From the NCBI RefSeq assembly GCF_000499845.2, contig NC_023758.2, positions 17,374,088-17,438,087 on the forward strand: a stretch of 64,000 nt of DNA. Direction: 5' to 3'. Both the position numbers and the translations under genes were made by a program. Shown here one piece after another: positions 1-11,440 of the stretch. Under the pieces are notes generated by a model. The model was not told where the DNA came from and did no database searches. It saw nothing but the letters and a program-made list of their open reading frames with translations. Numbering within the stretch: the stretch's first letter is position 1; each line of letters opens with the position of its first letter. This stretch comes from Phaseolus vulgaris (taxonomy: Eukaryota > Streptophyta > Magnoliopsida > Fabales > Fabaceae).

Positions 1-987
1 TTAATTTTTATATATAAAATTTGTACACATGTTTTTAAATGATCTAAAATAATTTTTATTTTTAATAAATAAATTTAAGTTTTTGAAATTTTGAGTTATA
101 CTTATTTGATATAACACAAACTAAAAATAAGGCCTGCATAAAAATTAGTTCAATGGAACTGATTTCCAGCAGGAAAATCAAACCAAAATTTTGGATATAC
201 TTTTCGTAATTCGGATGCCCAGGAATCGAGTAATGGAAAATCGATTTTCAAAAAGTAAAATTAAACAGAAATTTTAAATATGCTGTTTCATAATTTGGAT
301 GCCCACAAATGGATTTTGTATTTTGAACAGTAAATAGGTTATTTTCAGAAATAAATTTCATATAGGTCTATTCATGAATTTAAATATTATTTTGAATTAT
401 TGAAGAAAAAAATTGAGAGAAGACAGAGCCTTGAGATTTTTTTTATGGAGTTGTTCTAGTTAAATATAGGTGTTGTGGTTTATACAAGGATGCGTGATAG
501 TAAATTTTCAAATTCATCTTTTCCCAAATGTTATTTATTAACTGTTACCATAGAGAGAAGAGTGATTAATCGAGCATCAAAAGCTGTACATTTGTGTGCT
601 TTTTTCTTCTTTTTTCCCTTATAATGTTTTAAATTTAGATTATTATGTGCTTACTAAATTAGGAAATTGTTGAAAAGAAGCATTTGTTTTATTTGATTTG
701 ATCTAACACTACGTATATGATAAACTTTCAGAAATTTATTAATAACATAAAATAAAGTAACCAACAATTGTTTTGTAAAAAAAAATTCAGAGATTTTTAA
801 AGTTTTTAATCACACCAAGCTTAACACTTGATCTGAAACGGGCTGGTCTTGGAATTTGGAATGGAGAATAAAGACTTTTGAATGAGAAAGAGAAGCAGCT
901 GAGTAAAAAGTTTCTAGCTAGTCTTAACAATGTCAAGTCACAACAACACTTGTATGGCTAGTAGAAGAAGGTGGAACGTTTTCAATC
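1..987. other. AT-rich intergenic sequence
   Basis: No coding signal was recognised. A short phrase around the word 'ggatgccca' occurs twice about 84 bases apart (near 210 and 294), so part of this stretch is a diverged two-copy direct repeat. Poly-A and poly-T runs are frequent. Nothing else could be supported. Confidence 0.5.
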
Positions 988-1209
988 ACATCTACATCTG
1001 CATATGAAATGCTACAAAATTCTGACCCATTTGTATCTTGTTTGGCAATGGAAATCTTATGGGACATTAAAATGTTACCTAATGTTTTAATGTTACTCTG
1101 TACATTAAACCCTAAATCCTACAAAAGTGACAGATTCCTACAAAAGTGAGTCCGTAAAGAAGAGGAATCAGCTTACTCTCGACTTTGTGTGCTTTATGTA
1201 ATGGAAAAT
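988..1209 (+). pseudogene. LINE ORF2 C-terminal (zf-RVT-like) remnant
   Basis: One reading frame gives a peptide with SAYEMLQ, then EILWDIKMLPNVLMLLC, a stop at 1147-1149, and in the same frame EESAYSRLCVLYV. That order (SAY, L-W-I-K-x-P, then LC-x-LC) is the pattern of the zinc-binding domain after the reverse transcriptase in plant L1-type LINEs and related reverse-transcriptase genes. The second half of the zinc site is damaged (Tyr where Cys is expected). No reverse transcriptase or endonuclease part is visible upstream, so this is a short 5'-truncated fossil. The family assignment is by remembered motif order only. Confidence 0.45.
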
Positions 1210-1750
1210 GATACTTTACAACTTTTAATATATGAATTTAAAAATAAATATATAATAAAAATTAAGTTTAAAATTAAATAATATAAAAAGTATTAAAATA
1301 ATAATACGAATCGTAACGTAGTTATATAAAAATTTGTGTTTCTCAACAGATGGAACGGACTATTTGAGAAAAGAAGCTGCAGGGATAGCCTTCCAAGATC
1401 CTAACGGCAGAAGGAAGAGATTAAATGAGAGGCTCTCCATGATAAGATAATTTGTCCCAAAGATAAGAAATGGAGGAAGATGTTTGCGAGAATAGAAGCT
1501 AGAGAAATGAAGAATACCACAGCAAGTGCACTGTAATGTGAACAAGCATTTAACAGGATTGATAGCAGGGCACTGTATGACGGGTCAAGGAATAAGTTAA
1601 AGTTAGCTGGTGGTGGAGTTTTTATGCAGGTGCTCAATGATGGTGTTATAGGTGAGCACACACGTTGCAGAGGTGAAGGTTTCTGGTATTCAGGCTGAGC
1701 TATTCAAGGCCATATCTCCTCCTCAAGAGTGGAAATGAGCATCTGGAAGG
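1210..1750. other. Unassigned low-copy-looking sequence before copia insertion
   Basis: From about 1340 the base composition rises above the surrounding AT-rich DNA. Both strands carry short open frames (61-86 codons), none with a family motif that I recognise. It could be a decayed exon or more of the LINE 3' end. The sequence runs up to the 5-bp target duplication of the copia element, and the other side of the target resumes at 7140. Confidence 0.3.
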
Positions 1751-1755
1751 TATAT

Positions 1756-2159
1756 TAACACGATCAATGCAAAAATTGAGATTGAAGAAACGCCTTGTGG
1801 GAGATGGTTGTAGGCGTTGTGGCCTCAATCCAATCGGTGCAAAAGAGAGCCTGTGTAGAGGATCTAGGCGCTTGCACTTTGGATCAAAAGAGGAACTGCA
1901 ATATCAATTACTGTAAGCAAGCAAACCAGAATGAGCAAGAAAGGATCTTGATGAACCCTAAAACTAAAGATGCATAAGAAGAAGATAAGTTGTTAAAAAC
2001 AGATACGAAGGTAAAGTGAAAATATTATTTACTTCAGTCAAAAAATAATGTAATTACAGTGGTACCCTTATAAAGGGAGCATGGGCCAAAGACATGGGAC
2101 AAGGAAATAAACTAAACCTAACAACCCAAACCAAAAATAACTGCCTACCTACTTTATCA
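1756..2159 (-). repeat. Copia 3' LTR
   Basis: 404-bp direct repeat of 6730-7134. A TATA-like TTATAA lies at about 2068-2073 within the probable U3 promoter. The first three bases of the LTR on the minus strand (TGA, 2159-2157) serve as the stop codon of the polyprotein, directly after the purine tract. Confidence 0.95.
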
Positions 2160-2966
2160 CCCCCCCTCAAGCTGGGAGTAAATATTTTTCATTCCCAGCT
2201 TGGATTTAAGTTGATTAAACAAAGTTGGAGCAAGAGGTTTTGTGAATACGTTGGCAATTTGTAGAGAAGATGAAATTGGAAGGAGTTTGAGGAGCCCAGT
2301 AGTGACCTTTTCTCTGACAATATGACAGTCGATTTCAATGTGCTTGGTACGCTCATGAAAGACTGGATTGGAAGCGATTTGGATAGCAGATTGATTGTCA
2401 CAAAAGAGAGTCGCTGGTTGAGTGTATGGAAGTCCAAGATCTTGGAGAAGGAAAGTAAGCCACTGTAACTCACAAGTGGTAGTGGCTAGTGCTTTGTACT
2501 CAGCCTCGGACGAGCTCTTGGAGATAGTCTGTTGTTTCTTCGATTTCCACGAAATGAGAGACTCTCCCAAAAAAATGGAGAAGCCAGTTACGGATTTTCT
2601 GGTGTCAGGACAGGTAGCCCAGTCCGAATCACTGTAGGCACGTAGATGTATGGGGCTGTTGCAGTGAAGGAAGATACCAGAACCCGGATTGCCTTTGAGG
2701 TAGCGGAGAACACGGAAAACAGCTTGTTGATGAGCTTTAGTTGGAGATGAGAGAAACTGGCTGAGGTTGTTTACACTGAAAGTGATGTCTGGTCTTGTGT
2801 TGGTAAGATAAATAAGTCTGCCAATCAGACGATGATATGTGGAAGAGTCTTTCTCAAAAAGAAGAGTGCCTTCAGAAGACTGCAGTCGAGAGGAGTGGAT
2901 CATTGGAGTAGGCACTGGAGCAGAATCTAACATTCCTGTCTCATGGAGTAGATCCAGAACATACTT
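2157..2966 (-). pseudogene. pol: Copia RNase H segment
   Basis: Continues in the same frame after the TGA. It shows the connection region (TRPDITFSVNNLSQF, AVFRVLRYLKG) and RNase H with AYSDSDWATC, SKSSSEAEYKAL, LFCDNQSAIQIA and HERTKHIEIDCHIVRE, which supply the acidic catalytic positions, ending VFTKPL...LGMKNIYSQLEGG. The stop is the first codon of the 3' LTR. No damage is visible in this part. Confidence 0.9.
2160..2169 (-). other. Copia polypurine tract
   Basis: On the minus strand a run TGAGGGGGGG stands directly before the 3' LTR. This is the expected position and composition for the plus-strand DNA primer. It also encodes the last residues (Glu-Gly-Gly) of the polyprotein. Confidence 0.88.
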
Positions 2967-4236
2967 TCATTGACTGAGATGTAAACCACTGCTGTTTTGA
3001 GCAACCTCAAGTCCTAGGAAGTACGTGAGATCTCCAAGGTTCTTGATCTTGAATTGTTGATGTAGTGTGGCAGTAATGTGATTGATTTCCTCGATATTGT
3101 TTCCAGTAAGTACAAGATCATCAACATAGACAAGGATAGCAGTTAGTTTGTTTGTATCTCGCTTCAAAAAAAGGGAATGATCGGCAGAGGATAAGACATA
3201 GTTATGGGAAATGAGAAAAGAGGATAACTTAGCATACCACTGTCTTCCGGCTTGGCGAAGTCCATAAAGAGATCGTTGAAGTTTGCAAACATGTTGAGAT
3301 GTAGGGACAGACAAGCCAGGAGGTGGTTGCATATACACTTCTTCGTGTAGATCGCCATGTAAAAAGGCGTTGTTGACATCTAGTTGCTTTAAGTACCAGT
3401 CATTAGCAGTGGCAACCGCAAGCAAGAGTCGTAAGGTAGTGAGCTTGGCGACAGGAGCGAATGTATCGAGAAAATCAAGACCTTCGAGTTGAGTGTAACC
3501 CTTGGCCACTAAGCGTGCCTTGTAGCGATCAAGAGTGCCATCAGATTTGTGTTTGATTTTGTAGACCCATCTACAACCTATTGTTGTTTTCCCTTCGGGA
3601 AGAGGAATGAGCTGCCAGGTATGATTGGTAGTAAGAGCATCAAGCTCTTCTTGCATCGCTTGCTGCCAACAGTCATGCTTGGAGGCCTCATTATAATTGC
3701 GAGGCTCCGTGTGTGAGGATATAGAAAGAATAGTGTTTTTAAAAACAGATGATAAAGCTGAGTAAGAAAGAAATTTGTGAATAGGGTATTTAGAACTTAC
3801 ATTGCTTGCACTTGGTATTTGAGTTTGGAAATCCTCTAAGTACGTGGGTGGTCTGCGTGGTCTATTGGACCGTCTAGGTGGTGTTCCAGGTACGGTTTGA
3901 ATTAAAGAATTATCCTCATGTGGAGTTGTATCCTCATGTAGAGTAGTATCCTCATGTGGAGCAGTATCCTCACGCAAAACAGTATCCTCAGGTGAGGTAT
4001 TTTCATATTCAAAAGTAAGATCACAATTGGTATCATAATTTGAAGGTATAGGTAAAGATAAACGGTTGGGACTGTCATTTTTAGCATTTTTCGACATGTA
4101 TGGAAAATGATTTTCGTAAAAGACTATGTGCCTGGAGATCTCAATACGATGATATTTTAGATTTAAGAAAATGTATCCCTTTGTATGAGCAGGAAATCCA
4201 AGAAAAATGCCATGCACAGACCTATCATCTAACTTT
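2967..4236 (-). pseudogene. pol: Copia integrase C-terminus and reverse transcriptase
   Basis: Starts in the shifted frame after the A run. A linker contains five copies of a 6-residue repeat based on HEDTT (about 3915-4000). The reverse transcriptase runs from WQLIPLPEGK through GCRWVYKIKHKSDG, YKARLVAKGYTQ, QLDVNNAFLHGDL and LYGLRQAGRQWY to the catalytic ILVYVDDLVLTG, then NLGDLTYFLGLEV. The active site is intact. A TGA at 2967-2969 interrupts the segment just after LHLSQ; the family normally has Arg there, so a CGA to TGA transition is the simple explanation. Confidence 0.9.
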
Positions 4237-5760
4237 TTTTCTATGTGCAGTAAGTGTGCTAGAGTAACAAAGGCATCCAAAAACACGTAAATTAGATATA
4301 TCACAGGGTTTATCATGTAGTTTCTCATATGGGGCAATGTTTTGCAGCAAAGGAGTAGGAGTACAGTTAATAAGAAAAGTAGCATGTTGAACAGCAAAGT
4401 CCCAAAAAAGAGAAGGTAAATGAGCTTGAAAGATTAAAGCACGAGTGATATTTAAAAGGTGTTGATGCTTGCACTCAACAATGCCATTTTGTTCAGGCGT
4501 TTCAATGCATGTTGTTTGGTGAATAATGCCTTTGGAGGAAAAGAATTTTTTCATAGAAAATTCAGGACCATTGTCCGTACGAATGATTTTAGCAGTAGTA
4601 TGAAAATGATTTTCAATGTAGGCAATAAAACTAACAATCTTTTGTCTGACTTCAGATTTTGCATGTAAGAGAGAAGTCCAAGTATAACGTGAAAAGTCAT
4701 CTACAACAGTCAAAAAATATCTGAAACCTTGCATAGAATTTTTAGAACAAGGACCCCAAATGTCCATGTGTATAAGATCAAAAACAGCGGTAGTTTTCGA
4801 AGTGCTTAAAGTAAAAGGAAGTTTCTTTTGTTTGGCACGATTGCAAATATCACACAAATGTATTTTTTCAGAAGAAATAAAAGGATATTGAGTTCTCAAC
4901 ACACGTAATCTTTCATCAGAAAGATGTCCCAGTCTATAGTGCCACAAATTAAAGTCCTTAGAAATGTTATGAACAGAAGGAACAATGTTAAGAGTGGCAG
5001 AAAAAGGAAAAATGGCAGAATTAAACATGTACAAGCCAGCTTTGGCACTAACTAAACCAATCTTCTCTTGAGTTATGTTGTCCTGTATAATACAGTGGGT
5101 AGAGAAAAATATCAAATGGCAGTTCAGATGCAGACAAAGTTTGGAAGTAGAGATCAAATTGAAAGAAAATTGAGGTACATACAAAACATCTTTAAGAAAG
5201 AATTTTTTATTAAAAATGACAGTTCCAGAATATTCAGCATACACATGATTTCCATTGGGTAAGTTAATGAGAATAGGTTTGATTTTCCTATAAGCAGTAA
5301 AAGCTGATAAAACAGTGCATACATGATCTGTTGCTCCAGAGTCAAGAATCCAGAAATTTTCAGTTTTAATTGCAGAATTTAAAATGGTATTACCCTTTGA
5401 AGATTGCTCAAAAGCTTTGTGATTTGGATCTGCAGAGAAGGATCCCACTTGATTTATTTGGGCAGCACCACTGTTGTTATTTTGTTTGAACATCTCAGAT
5501 AAGATCTGATACTGTTGAGCTGTAAAAGGATTGTCTTTGTGTTCCTGCTCTTTTGCACAATGCTCAGAAAAACTATCATCAGCAGCAGCAACTATCATAT
5601 TATTAGCTTGGTTATTTTGTCCATTACCATAAAACCTATATCCAGCAGGATAGCCATGTTTCTTGTAGCAAGATTCAATGGTATGACCACTTCTATTACA
5701 ATAGGTACAATGTTTTCTACTTCCACTATTTTTTAGGGTTTTATTATCTTGACTGGGAAA
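4225..5760 (-). pseudogene. pol: Copia second knuckle, protease and integrase segment
   Basis: Same frame as gag. In order: the second CCHC knuckle; an aspartic protease with WILDSGATDHVC (active-site DSGA); a pre-integrase HHCC zinc region (LWHYRLGHLS ... CDICNRAKQKKLPF); and the integrase core with catalytic residues visible in DLIHMDIWGPC, RTDNGPEF and NGIVECKH (the neighbour of the last Glu is Cys, where Arg is usual). The frame is lost after AHRKK in a run of seven A residues (about 4230-4236), and a TGA at 4225-4227 follows. The next segment picks up the expected integrase C-terminus (LDDRSVHGIFLGFPAHTKGY) in another frame. Confidence 0.9.
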
Positions 5761-6582
5761 TCAAATTTTTCTAAAACAAGTATTCTCAGAATGTCCAAAT
5801 TTACCACAGAAGGTACAAACAGCAGAAGTATTCACATGTTTAGTGTTAGCACTATTGATATTCGAAACAGGATAACTGCTAGCTAATTCTTGTTGAACCA
5901 CAAGGGAGAAAATTTTCGTTATAGGGGGAACAGGATCCATCAGCAAGACATGGGATCGAATGTTGTGATATTGATCATTTAGACCCCTAAGAAACTGCAT
6001 AGCTTGATCCTCACATTTTCTTTGACATATGATAGAAGCAACAGTACATGTATCTTGATGAGTACACAGAGGATTAGGCCTAAAGTTGTCTAATTCATCC
6101 CAAATAATCCTCAACTTAGTGAAATAATCAGTCACGGATAAATCACCTTGGTTTAAAGAGGCAACCTCGAATTGTAAATCAGAAACCCTAGACAAATTAC
6201 CCTGAGAATACCTAACTTTCAAATCATTCCAAATATCCAGTGTTTTTTCCATCCATACAATACTTTGTCTAATAGGTATAGAGACAGAGTGGACTAACCA
6301 AGATGCTACCATATTGTTACATCTGTACCAGGAAGGGTAAGAGGAGTGATCCTTCGCCGGACAAGGGTGCGTTCCAAGAACCAACTCAATTTTGTTTTTT
6401 GCACTCAACGCCGTCAACATGGAGCGACTCCAGGAATGGTAATTCGAAGGTTCCAGCAGCAGCGACACTAACGGTGTGGCTGGATTTTCGCTAGGATGCA
6501 GGTATAGGTAATTCCCGATTGATGGGGTCGACTGTTCCGTTTGAGTGGGGGTGGAAGGGGTTTTGTTTTGTTCTTCCGCCAT
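5761..6582 (-). pseudogene. gag: Copia gag with first CCHC knuckle, ends at premature TGA
   Basis: The open frame reaches into the primer-binding site, but the first sensible start is the Met at 6582 (MAEEQNKTPS...). The protein has the copia gag core (PLVSLLLEPSNYHSWSRSM, later DIWNDLKVRYSQGNLSRVSDL) and ends in a zinc knuckle C-x2-C-x4-H-x4-C (CTFCGKFGHSENTC). A TGA at 5761-5763 follows four residues later; the frame then continues without a break through a second knuckle (CTYCNRSGHTIESC, about 5655-5710) into protease. Copia elements normally make gag and pol as one polyprotein, so the TGA is best read as a nonsense mutation. Readthrough cannot be excluded from sequence. Confidence 0.88.
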
Positions 6583-6717
6583 ATCTGTAAGGAAAAACAA
6601 TAAGAAAAAGAAAAATAGAAGGCGTGAATCAGGAACCGATTGCGAAAGAAAATGAGCAAGAACAAGAAATTGAAACAAGAAAATCAGAGTTACGCAGCAG
6701 AGCTCTTCAATCGAAGA

Positions 6718-6729
6718 GCTCTGATACCA
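6718..6729 (-). other. Copia primer-binding site (tRNA-iMet)
   Basis: On the minus strand the 12 bases directly after the 5' LTR read TGGTATCAGAGC, complementary to the 3' end of plant initiator methionine tRNA, the usual minus-strand DNA primer of Ty1/copia elements. Confidence 0.93.
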
Positions 6730-7134
6730 TAACACGATCAATGCAAAAACTGAGATTGAAGAAACGCCTTGCGGGAGATGGTTGTAGGCGTTGTGGCCTC
6801 AATCCAATCGGTGCAAAAGAGAGCCTGTGTAGAGGATCTAGGTGCTTGCACTTTGGATCAAAAGAGGAACTGCAATATCAATTACTGTAAGCAAGCAAAC
6901 CAGAATGAGCAAGAAAGGGATCTTGATGAACCCTAAAACTAAAGATGCATAAGAAGAAGATAAGCTGTTAAAAACAGATACGAAGGTAAAGTGAAAATAT
7001 TATTTACTTCAGTCAAAAAATAATGTAATTACAGTGGTACCCTTATAAAGGAAGCATGGGCCAAAGACATGGGACAAGGAAATAAACTAAACCTAACAAC
7101 CCAAACCAAAAATAACTACCTACCTACTTTATCA
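6730..7134 (-). repeat. Copia 5' LTR
   Basis: 405-bp copy of the other LTR, with one extra G in a G run near 6917. The six differences from 1756-2159 are all C/T or G/A changes. The primer-binding site follows without a gap on its inner side and the TATAT duplication on its outer side. Confidence 0.95.
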
Positions 7135-7139
7135 TATAT

Positions 7140-8405
7140 TATAAGGACTGATTATTAGCATTTTAAAGGATCAAGCTATTAACAACTATCAAGTCAAACT
7201 AATCAAGGTCCTTTTCTACCTCTCCATCACCCTTTATAAAGACCCTCCATGGTGCCAAAATCCCACACACGCCACGAGAAAGCAAGAAAATTATCCTTCT
7301 TGTTTCCTCTTTTTCTGGGTTTATAATGGGTTATAATGCACTCATGTCCTGCTGCTTTTGTCCACGGCTTTTGCTGATTTTTTGCTAGTTTTTTCTTTTG
7401 TTCTTCTTTTGCTAGTTTTTTTGTTTTTATTTTTCATTTTTATCTATGTTTGTTTAAGAATGGTGTAGAAGGGCTTGAAGCTAAAATAGCTTAAAAACTA
7501 GCTCCGTACGAGTATTCTATAAAAAAAAAATTACAATACCTAAATAACAGACTATATAATTATACATAAATGAAATAAAAATAAATAAAATAAATATTAC
7601 ATAATAAAAAATAAATAATTAATAAAAATAAATAAGTAATAATTAATAATAACTAAAGAATAATACACAAATAATTTTTGTTTATAAATAAATTAAACAA
7701 TACAAAATTATGAATTACATACTCTCTCAATTCTTATCTGCATCAACTAATGAACCATTGAAACATTGACAAATAACGGAAGCACATGAAGTCACGGGTC
7801 ATATACACATCCCTTCTTTGCACCCTTTTCATTTTCTCTGTTACCAAAAGCCTAACATTTTCCATTCCCTCTAAAACTCTGACATTTCTCTCCTCTACTT
7901 TGTCTTCTCTTTCACTGATTTGGCAACTGCATACCCTTTTCCTCATTGCGTTACCAGCACTGCATATCTCTTCTTTTAGGTATGTTTCACTTGGCGCGAT
8001 TTTTGAATTTTGAAGCAGATTGTTTTTAAAACAGATGTTAGCATACCGAATAATAAAATTCAAGTTACTTGCCTTTTAGAAAAAACCATTTTTTTACATA
8101 ACTGCTTATTATTACTTGTTTTTCTCAAAATTTGTGTCAGTTTGTTAATACTTAAATCATTTATTTTTTTACGTGTATTATTTATCTTTATACATTGTTT
8201 ATATTAGTATTTTTAGTTTATTTATTTATTCGTATACACTGTGTTTATTTCTTATATAATAATATTTGATTTATAATTTATTTATTTATTTTATTAAAAG
8301 AGTGTATTTGGTGTTTCCAAAAAGTTCCCCTCATACTTATTTAGTTATTATTCTTATTTTACATTAAATAAGTTTGAAATTATTTGTATTTGAATTTGTA
8401 TTATT
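7140..8405. other. Intergenic, with a promoter-like stretch
   Basis: Continuation of the pre-insertion sequence. Around 7230-7330 the DNA looks like a plant 5' region: a TATA-like CTTTATAAAG (about 7233-7242), a C-rich stretch, and an ATG at 7326 opening only about 20 codons. No real gene follows. An open frame at 7786-8013 is rich in Ser, Leu and Phe and shows no family motif. Position 7991-8018 carries a TTGGCGCGAT motif that recurs near 14,700 on the other strand. The rest is A/T runs. Confidence 0.4.
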
Positions 8406-8539
8406 TTGAAGGTTAATGATGTTACATTTATATATTATTATATTATTATGCTCGAGTTAATTTTTTTCAAAATTGAAGGTTAATGATGTTACATTTATAT
8501 ATTATTATATTATTATGCTCGAGTTAATTTTTTTCAAAA
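8406..8539 (+). repeat. 67-bp tandem duplication
   Basis: Two identical or near-identical 67-base units, 8406-8472 and 8473-8539, each containing 'gctcgagtt'. The near-perfect identity argues for a recent local duplication. Confidence 0.9.
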
Positions 8540-9759
8540 ATAAAATGTAATTTCTTCATCTATTTTCAAATTTCTTAGACAATTTTTTTATGGTATTTGA
8601 CATTTTTTTTAATACAGTTTACAAATTGCTCCTAAAGAATAAAAAATTGAAAAGTGACTAATTGAAATAAAATATAGTACATAAACAATTCAAGATAAGA
8701 TTACAATACAAATAGTACACAAATTATAAGTTAAAAAAATGAATTAATTAATTTTCTCTATAACATGTACATTACAATAATTTGAACTAATTTCTATAAA
8801 AATTATAGAGGTAAATTCAAATTTTGGCCACTAATTTCCTATTGTAAGCTCATCTTCAAAAATATCTTGCACTAATTACTGCAATTAAAAGGTTGAAATT
8901 ATGTAAAAAAAATGTATAATTCATTACATTATAGGAAGTACAATTAATGTAAAACTGATAAACAAGAATGTGAGAAACATGTTTTAGGTGAAAGGCACAT
9001 TAAATTATGTCACCACCTTGTGTGATATAAATTGAAATCAAATATAATGGCAAATGATAGAAAAAAAAAACAAATTGTAAAATCCCTAGAGAAGAAGTAA
9101 ACATGTATGCTTAACAACGTCAAATAATTAATAAATCACTAACAAATTAATAATGAACAATATAATCACAATCAACACTTTATGCAAGAAAAAATAAATA
9201 AAAAATCATGAAATAATTTTATGAGTTTAATGTACTGAGAACTGTTATAGCATTAAACATATGTAACCATGTCAACACATTATAATTAGATAATGAATGT
9301 AAATTTAAAAATAGTGTGTATGGATATTGCAAGTAATGCCTACAACAAATACAATGAAATCAAATGAGATAATTAAACATGATGGCAATAAAATAAACAT
9401 AAACATTAAAATCAATAAATTGTTCTGGTTTCAACAAAGTGAAACCTTGTCCCTTACGAGAAAAGATAATAACTAATTGTTCGAAAATAAAACACAAAAA
9501 ATAAATAGTTCTTTTGTTTCAAATCAATAAAAATGATTATCCTAAAATATTAAAATATATAATTATGTATGCATATTTTAAGTAATGCAGGGAACAAATA
9601 CAATGAAAAACAATTACATAAAAAAACTAAACATATTAAAATTAATATAAATAATGCATAAACATAAATAATACGCGAAAATAAATAAATTGTTCAAGAA
9701 TAACCAAAATCCTTCCATCCGTCCAAAATGTTTTTATTTATTTATTTCAAATTTTTATT
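8540..9759. other. AT-rich spacer with a loose ~250-bp direct repeat
   Basis: No gene signal. The phrases 'aagtaatgc...acaaatacaatgaaa' and 'aaataaattgttc' each occur twice about 240-290 bases apart (9330-9425 and 9576-9695), which points to an old duplication. It runs into the 85-bp array that follows. Confidence 0.45.
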
Positions 9760-11440
9760 TAAGGAGGACATTAAATATTTTAACAATTTTTTAACAAATT
9801 AACAATTTTATTTACGTATGACATTAAATATTGATTTTCTATAATTTAAGAATTTTATTAATTTTCTATTTTTTTAAATGATATTACAAATTTTTAGATT
9901 TTTATTTATTTAGGATTTTTAAAATCTTAGAAATTTTATTATTTTATATTTTTATTTAAGTAGGAAATAAAATAATTTCAGATTTTGTATTTACTTAAGA
10001 TTTTTAAAAACTTTGAAATTTTAGGTATTTGAGATTTTTATTTATGTATGGCATAAAATAAGTTAGGATTTGTGTTTATTTAGGATTTTGGATATTCTAT
10101 AAAAAAAAATTATTTCTAATTTGCATTTATGTACAACATTAAATAATTTAAAATTACTATTTATTATTATTTTGAATAATTTAAAAAATTTATTTATTTA
10201 AGATATTTTATTTAAGTAGGACATTAAATAATTTAGGATTTGTATTTGTTTAAAATTTTGAATAATTTAGGAATTTCATTTATTGTAAATTTCTATTTAA
10301 GTATAACATTGAATAATTTAAAATTTGAATTTAATTATTATTTTCAATATTTTAGGTATTTTATTTATTGAATTATTTTATTTAAGTACAACATTAAATA
10401 ATTTAGAATTTGTATTTGATTAGAATTTTAAATAATTTAGAAATTTTTTATTGTAGTTTTTTATTTAAGTATAACATTAAATAATTTAGGATTTGTATTT
10501 AATTAGGATTTAGAATAATTTAGGAATTTAATTTATTTTAAATTTTTATTTAAGTAAAATATTCAATCATTTAGATTTTTGTATATATTTAGGATTTTGA
10601 AAATTTTACAAATATTATTTATGTAGCAAATAAAGTAATTTGGAATTTGTATATATTTAGAACTTTGAAAGACATAGAAATTTAATTAATTTAGATTTTT
10701 ATTTAGGAATGACATTAAATAATTTTAAGAGTTTTATTAATTTTCACTTTATATTTAAGAATGACATTAATTTTTATGGATTTATATATTTATTTAGGAT
10801 TTTGAAAAACTTAAAAAAATTTATTTATTTGAGATTTTTATTTAAGTAACATTAAATTATTTATGATCTATATTTATTTAGAATTTTGAATAATTTAGGA
10901 ATTTTATTTATTTATTATTTTTAAGTAAAAGTGACATTAAAATTTAGTGCATTTATATTTATCAGTATTTTGAAAAACTTATTTATTTTATTTATTTTAG
11001 ATTTGTATTTAAGTAAGAAAAAAAAATAAGATTTTGAAAATGACAGATTTTTTTATATATTTTATTTAAGTATGACATAAAATAAGTTAGCATTTGTGTT
11101 TATTTAGAATTTTGAACAATTTAAAAAAATTATTTATTTTAGATTTTTATTTAAGTAGGACATGAAATAATTTTGGATTTATGTTTATTTAGGATTTTGA
11201 ATAATTTAGAAATATAATTTATTTAATATTTTTATTTATGTAGGACATTATATAATTTAGATTTTGTATTTATATAAAATTTTAAAAAATTTAGAAATAT
11301 TATTTATTTTAGATTAGTATTTAAGTAGGAAATTACATAATTTAGAATGAAATTAAATTATTTATAATATGTATTTCTTTAAGATTCTAAATAATTTAGG
11401 AATTTTAATGATTTTGTTTATTTAAGAATAACATTAAATG
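9760..11440 (+). repeat. Diverged tandem array, ~85-bp unit
   Basis: A recurring sentence can be followed through the block: 'ttatttaagtaggacattaaataatttaggatt', then a weaker 'gaataatttaggaatttt'. Anchoring on 'acattaaat' or its variants gives positions near 9963, 10049, 10136, 10221, 10306, 10391, 10473, 10559, 10711, 10849, 10933, 11073, 11159, 11243 and 11328. Most spacings are 82-87, with a few shortened units. That makes about 19 units. Divergence between units is high, so the array is old and easily hidden by its AT content. Confidence 0.82.

Larger units (their letters stand above)
1756..7134 (-). mobile_element. Ty1/copia LTR retrotransposon, young, minus strand
   Basis: A complete element of about 5.4 kb. 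Read on the minus strand, the order is 5' LTR (6730-7134), primer-binding site matching the 3' end of initiator tRNA-Met, gag, protease, integrase, reverse transcriptase, RNase H, purine tract, 3' LTR (1756-2159). It is flanked by the 5-bp target duplication TATAT (1751-1755 and 7135-7139). LTR termini are TGATA...TGTTA. The two LTRs differ by 6 substitutions, all transitions, and 1 indel. Integrase before reverse transcriptase places it in copia. The polyprotein is broken by an in-frame TGA at 5761-5763, a 1-nt insertion in an A run near 4230-4236 and a TGA at 2967-2969, so this copy is not autonomous, though it could still be moved in trans because its cis sites are intact. Confidence 0.96.

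Noticed and set aside
5760..5764. Programmed readthrough of the TGA between the two zinc knuckles
   Set aside because: Copia elements normally lack a gag-pol stop, no readthrough context was recognised, and two other lesions exist in the same copy. A nonsense mutation is simpler.
7786..8063. Overlapping open frames on both strands (75 and 106 codons)
   Set aside because: No known motif, biased composition, and no splice or promoter support for a gene.
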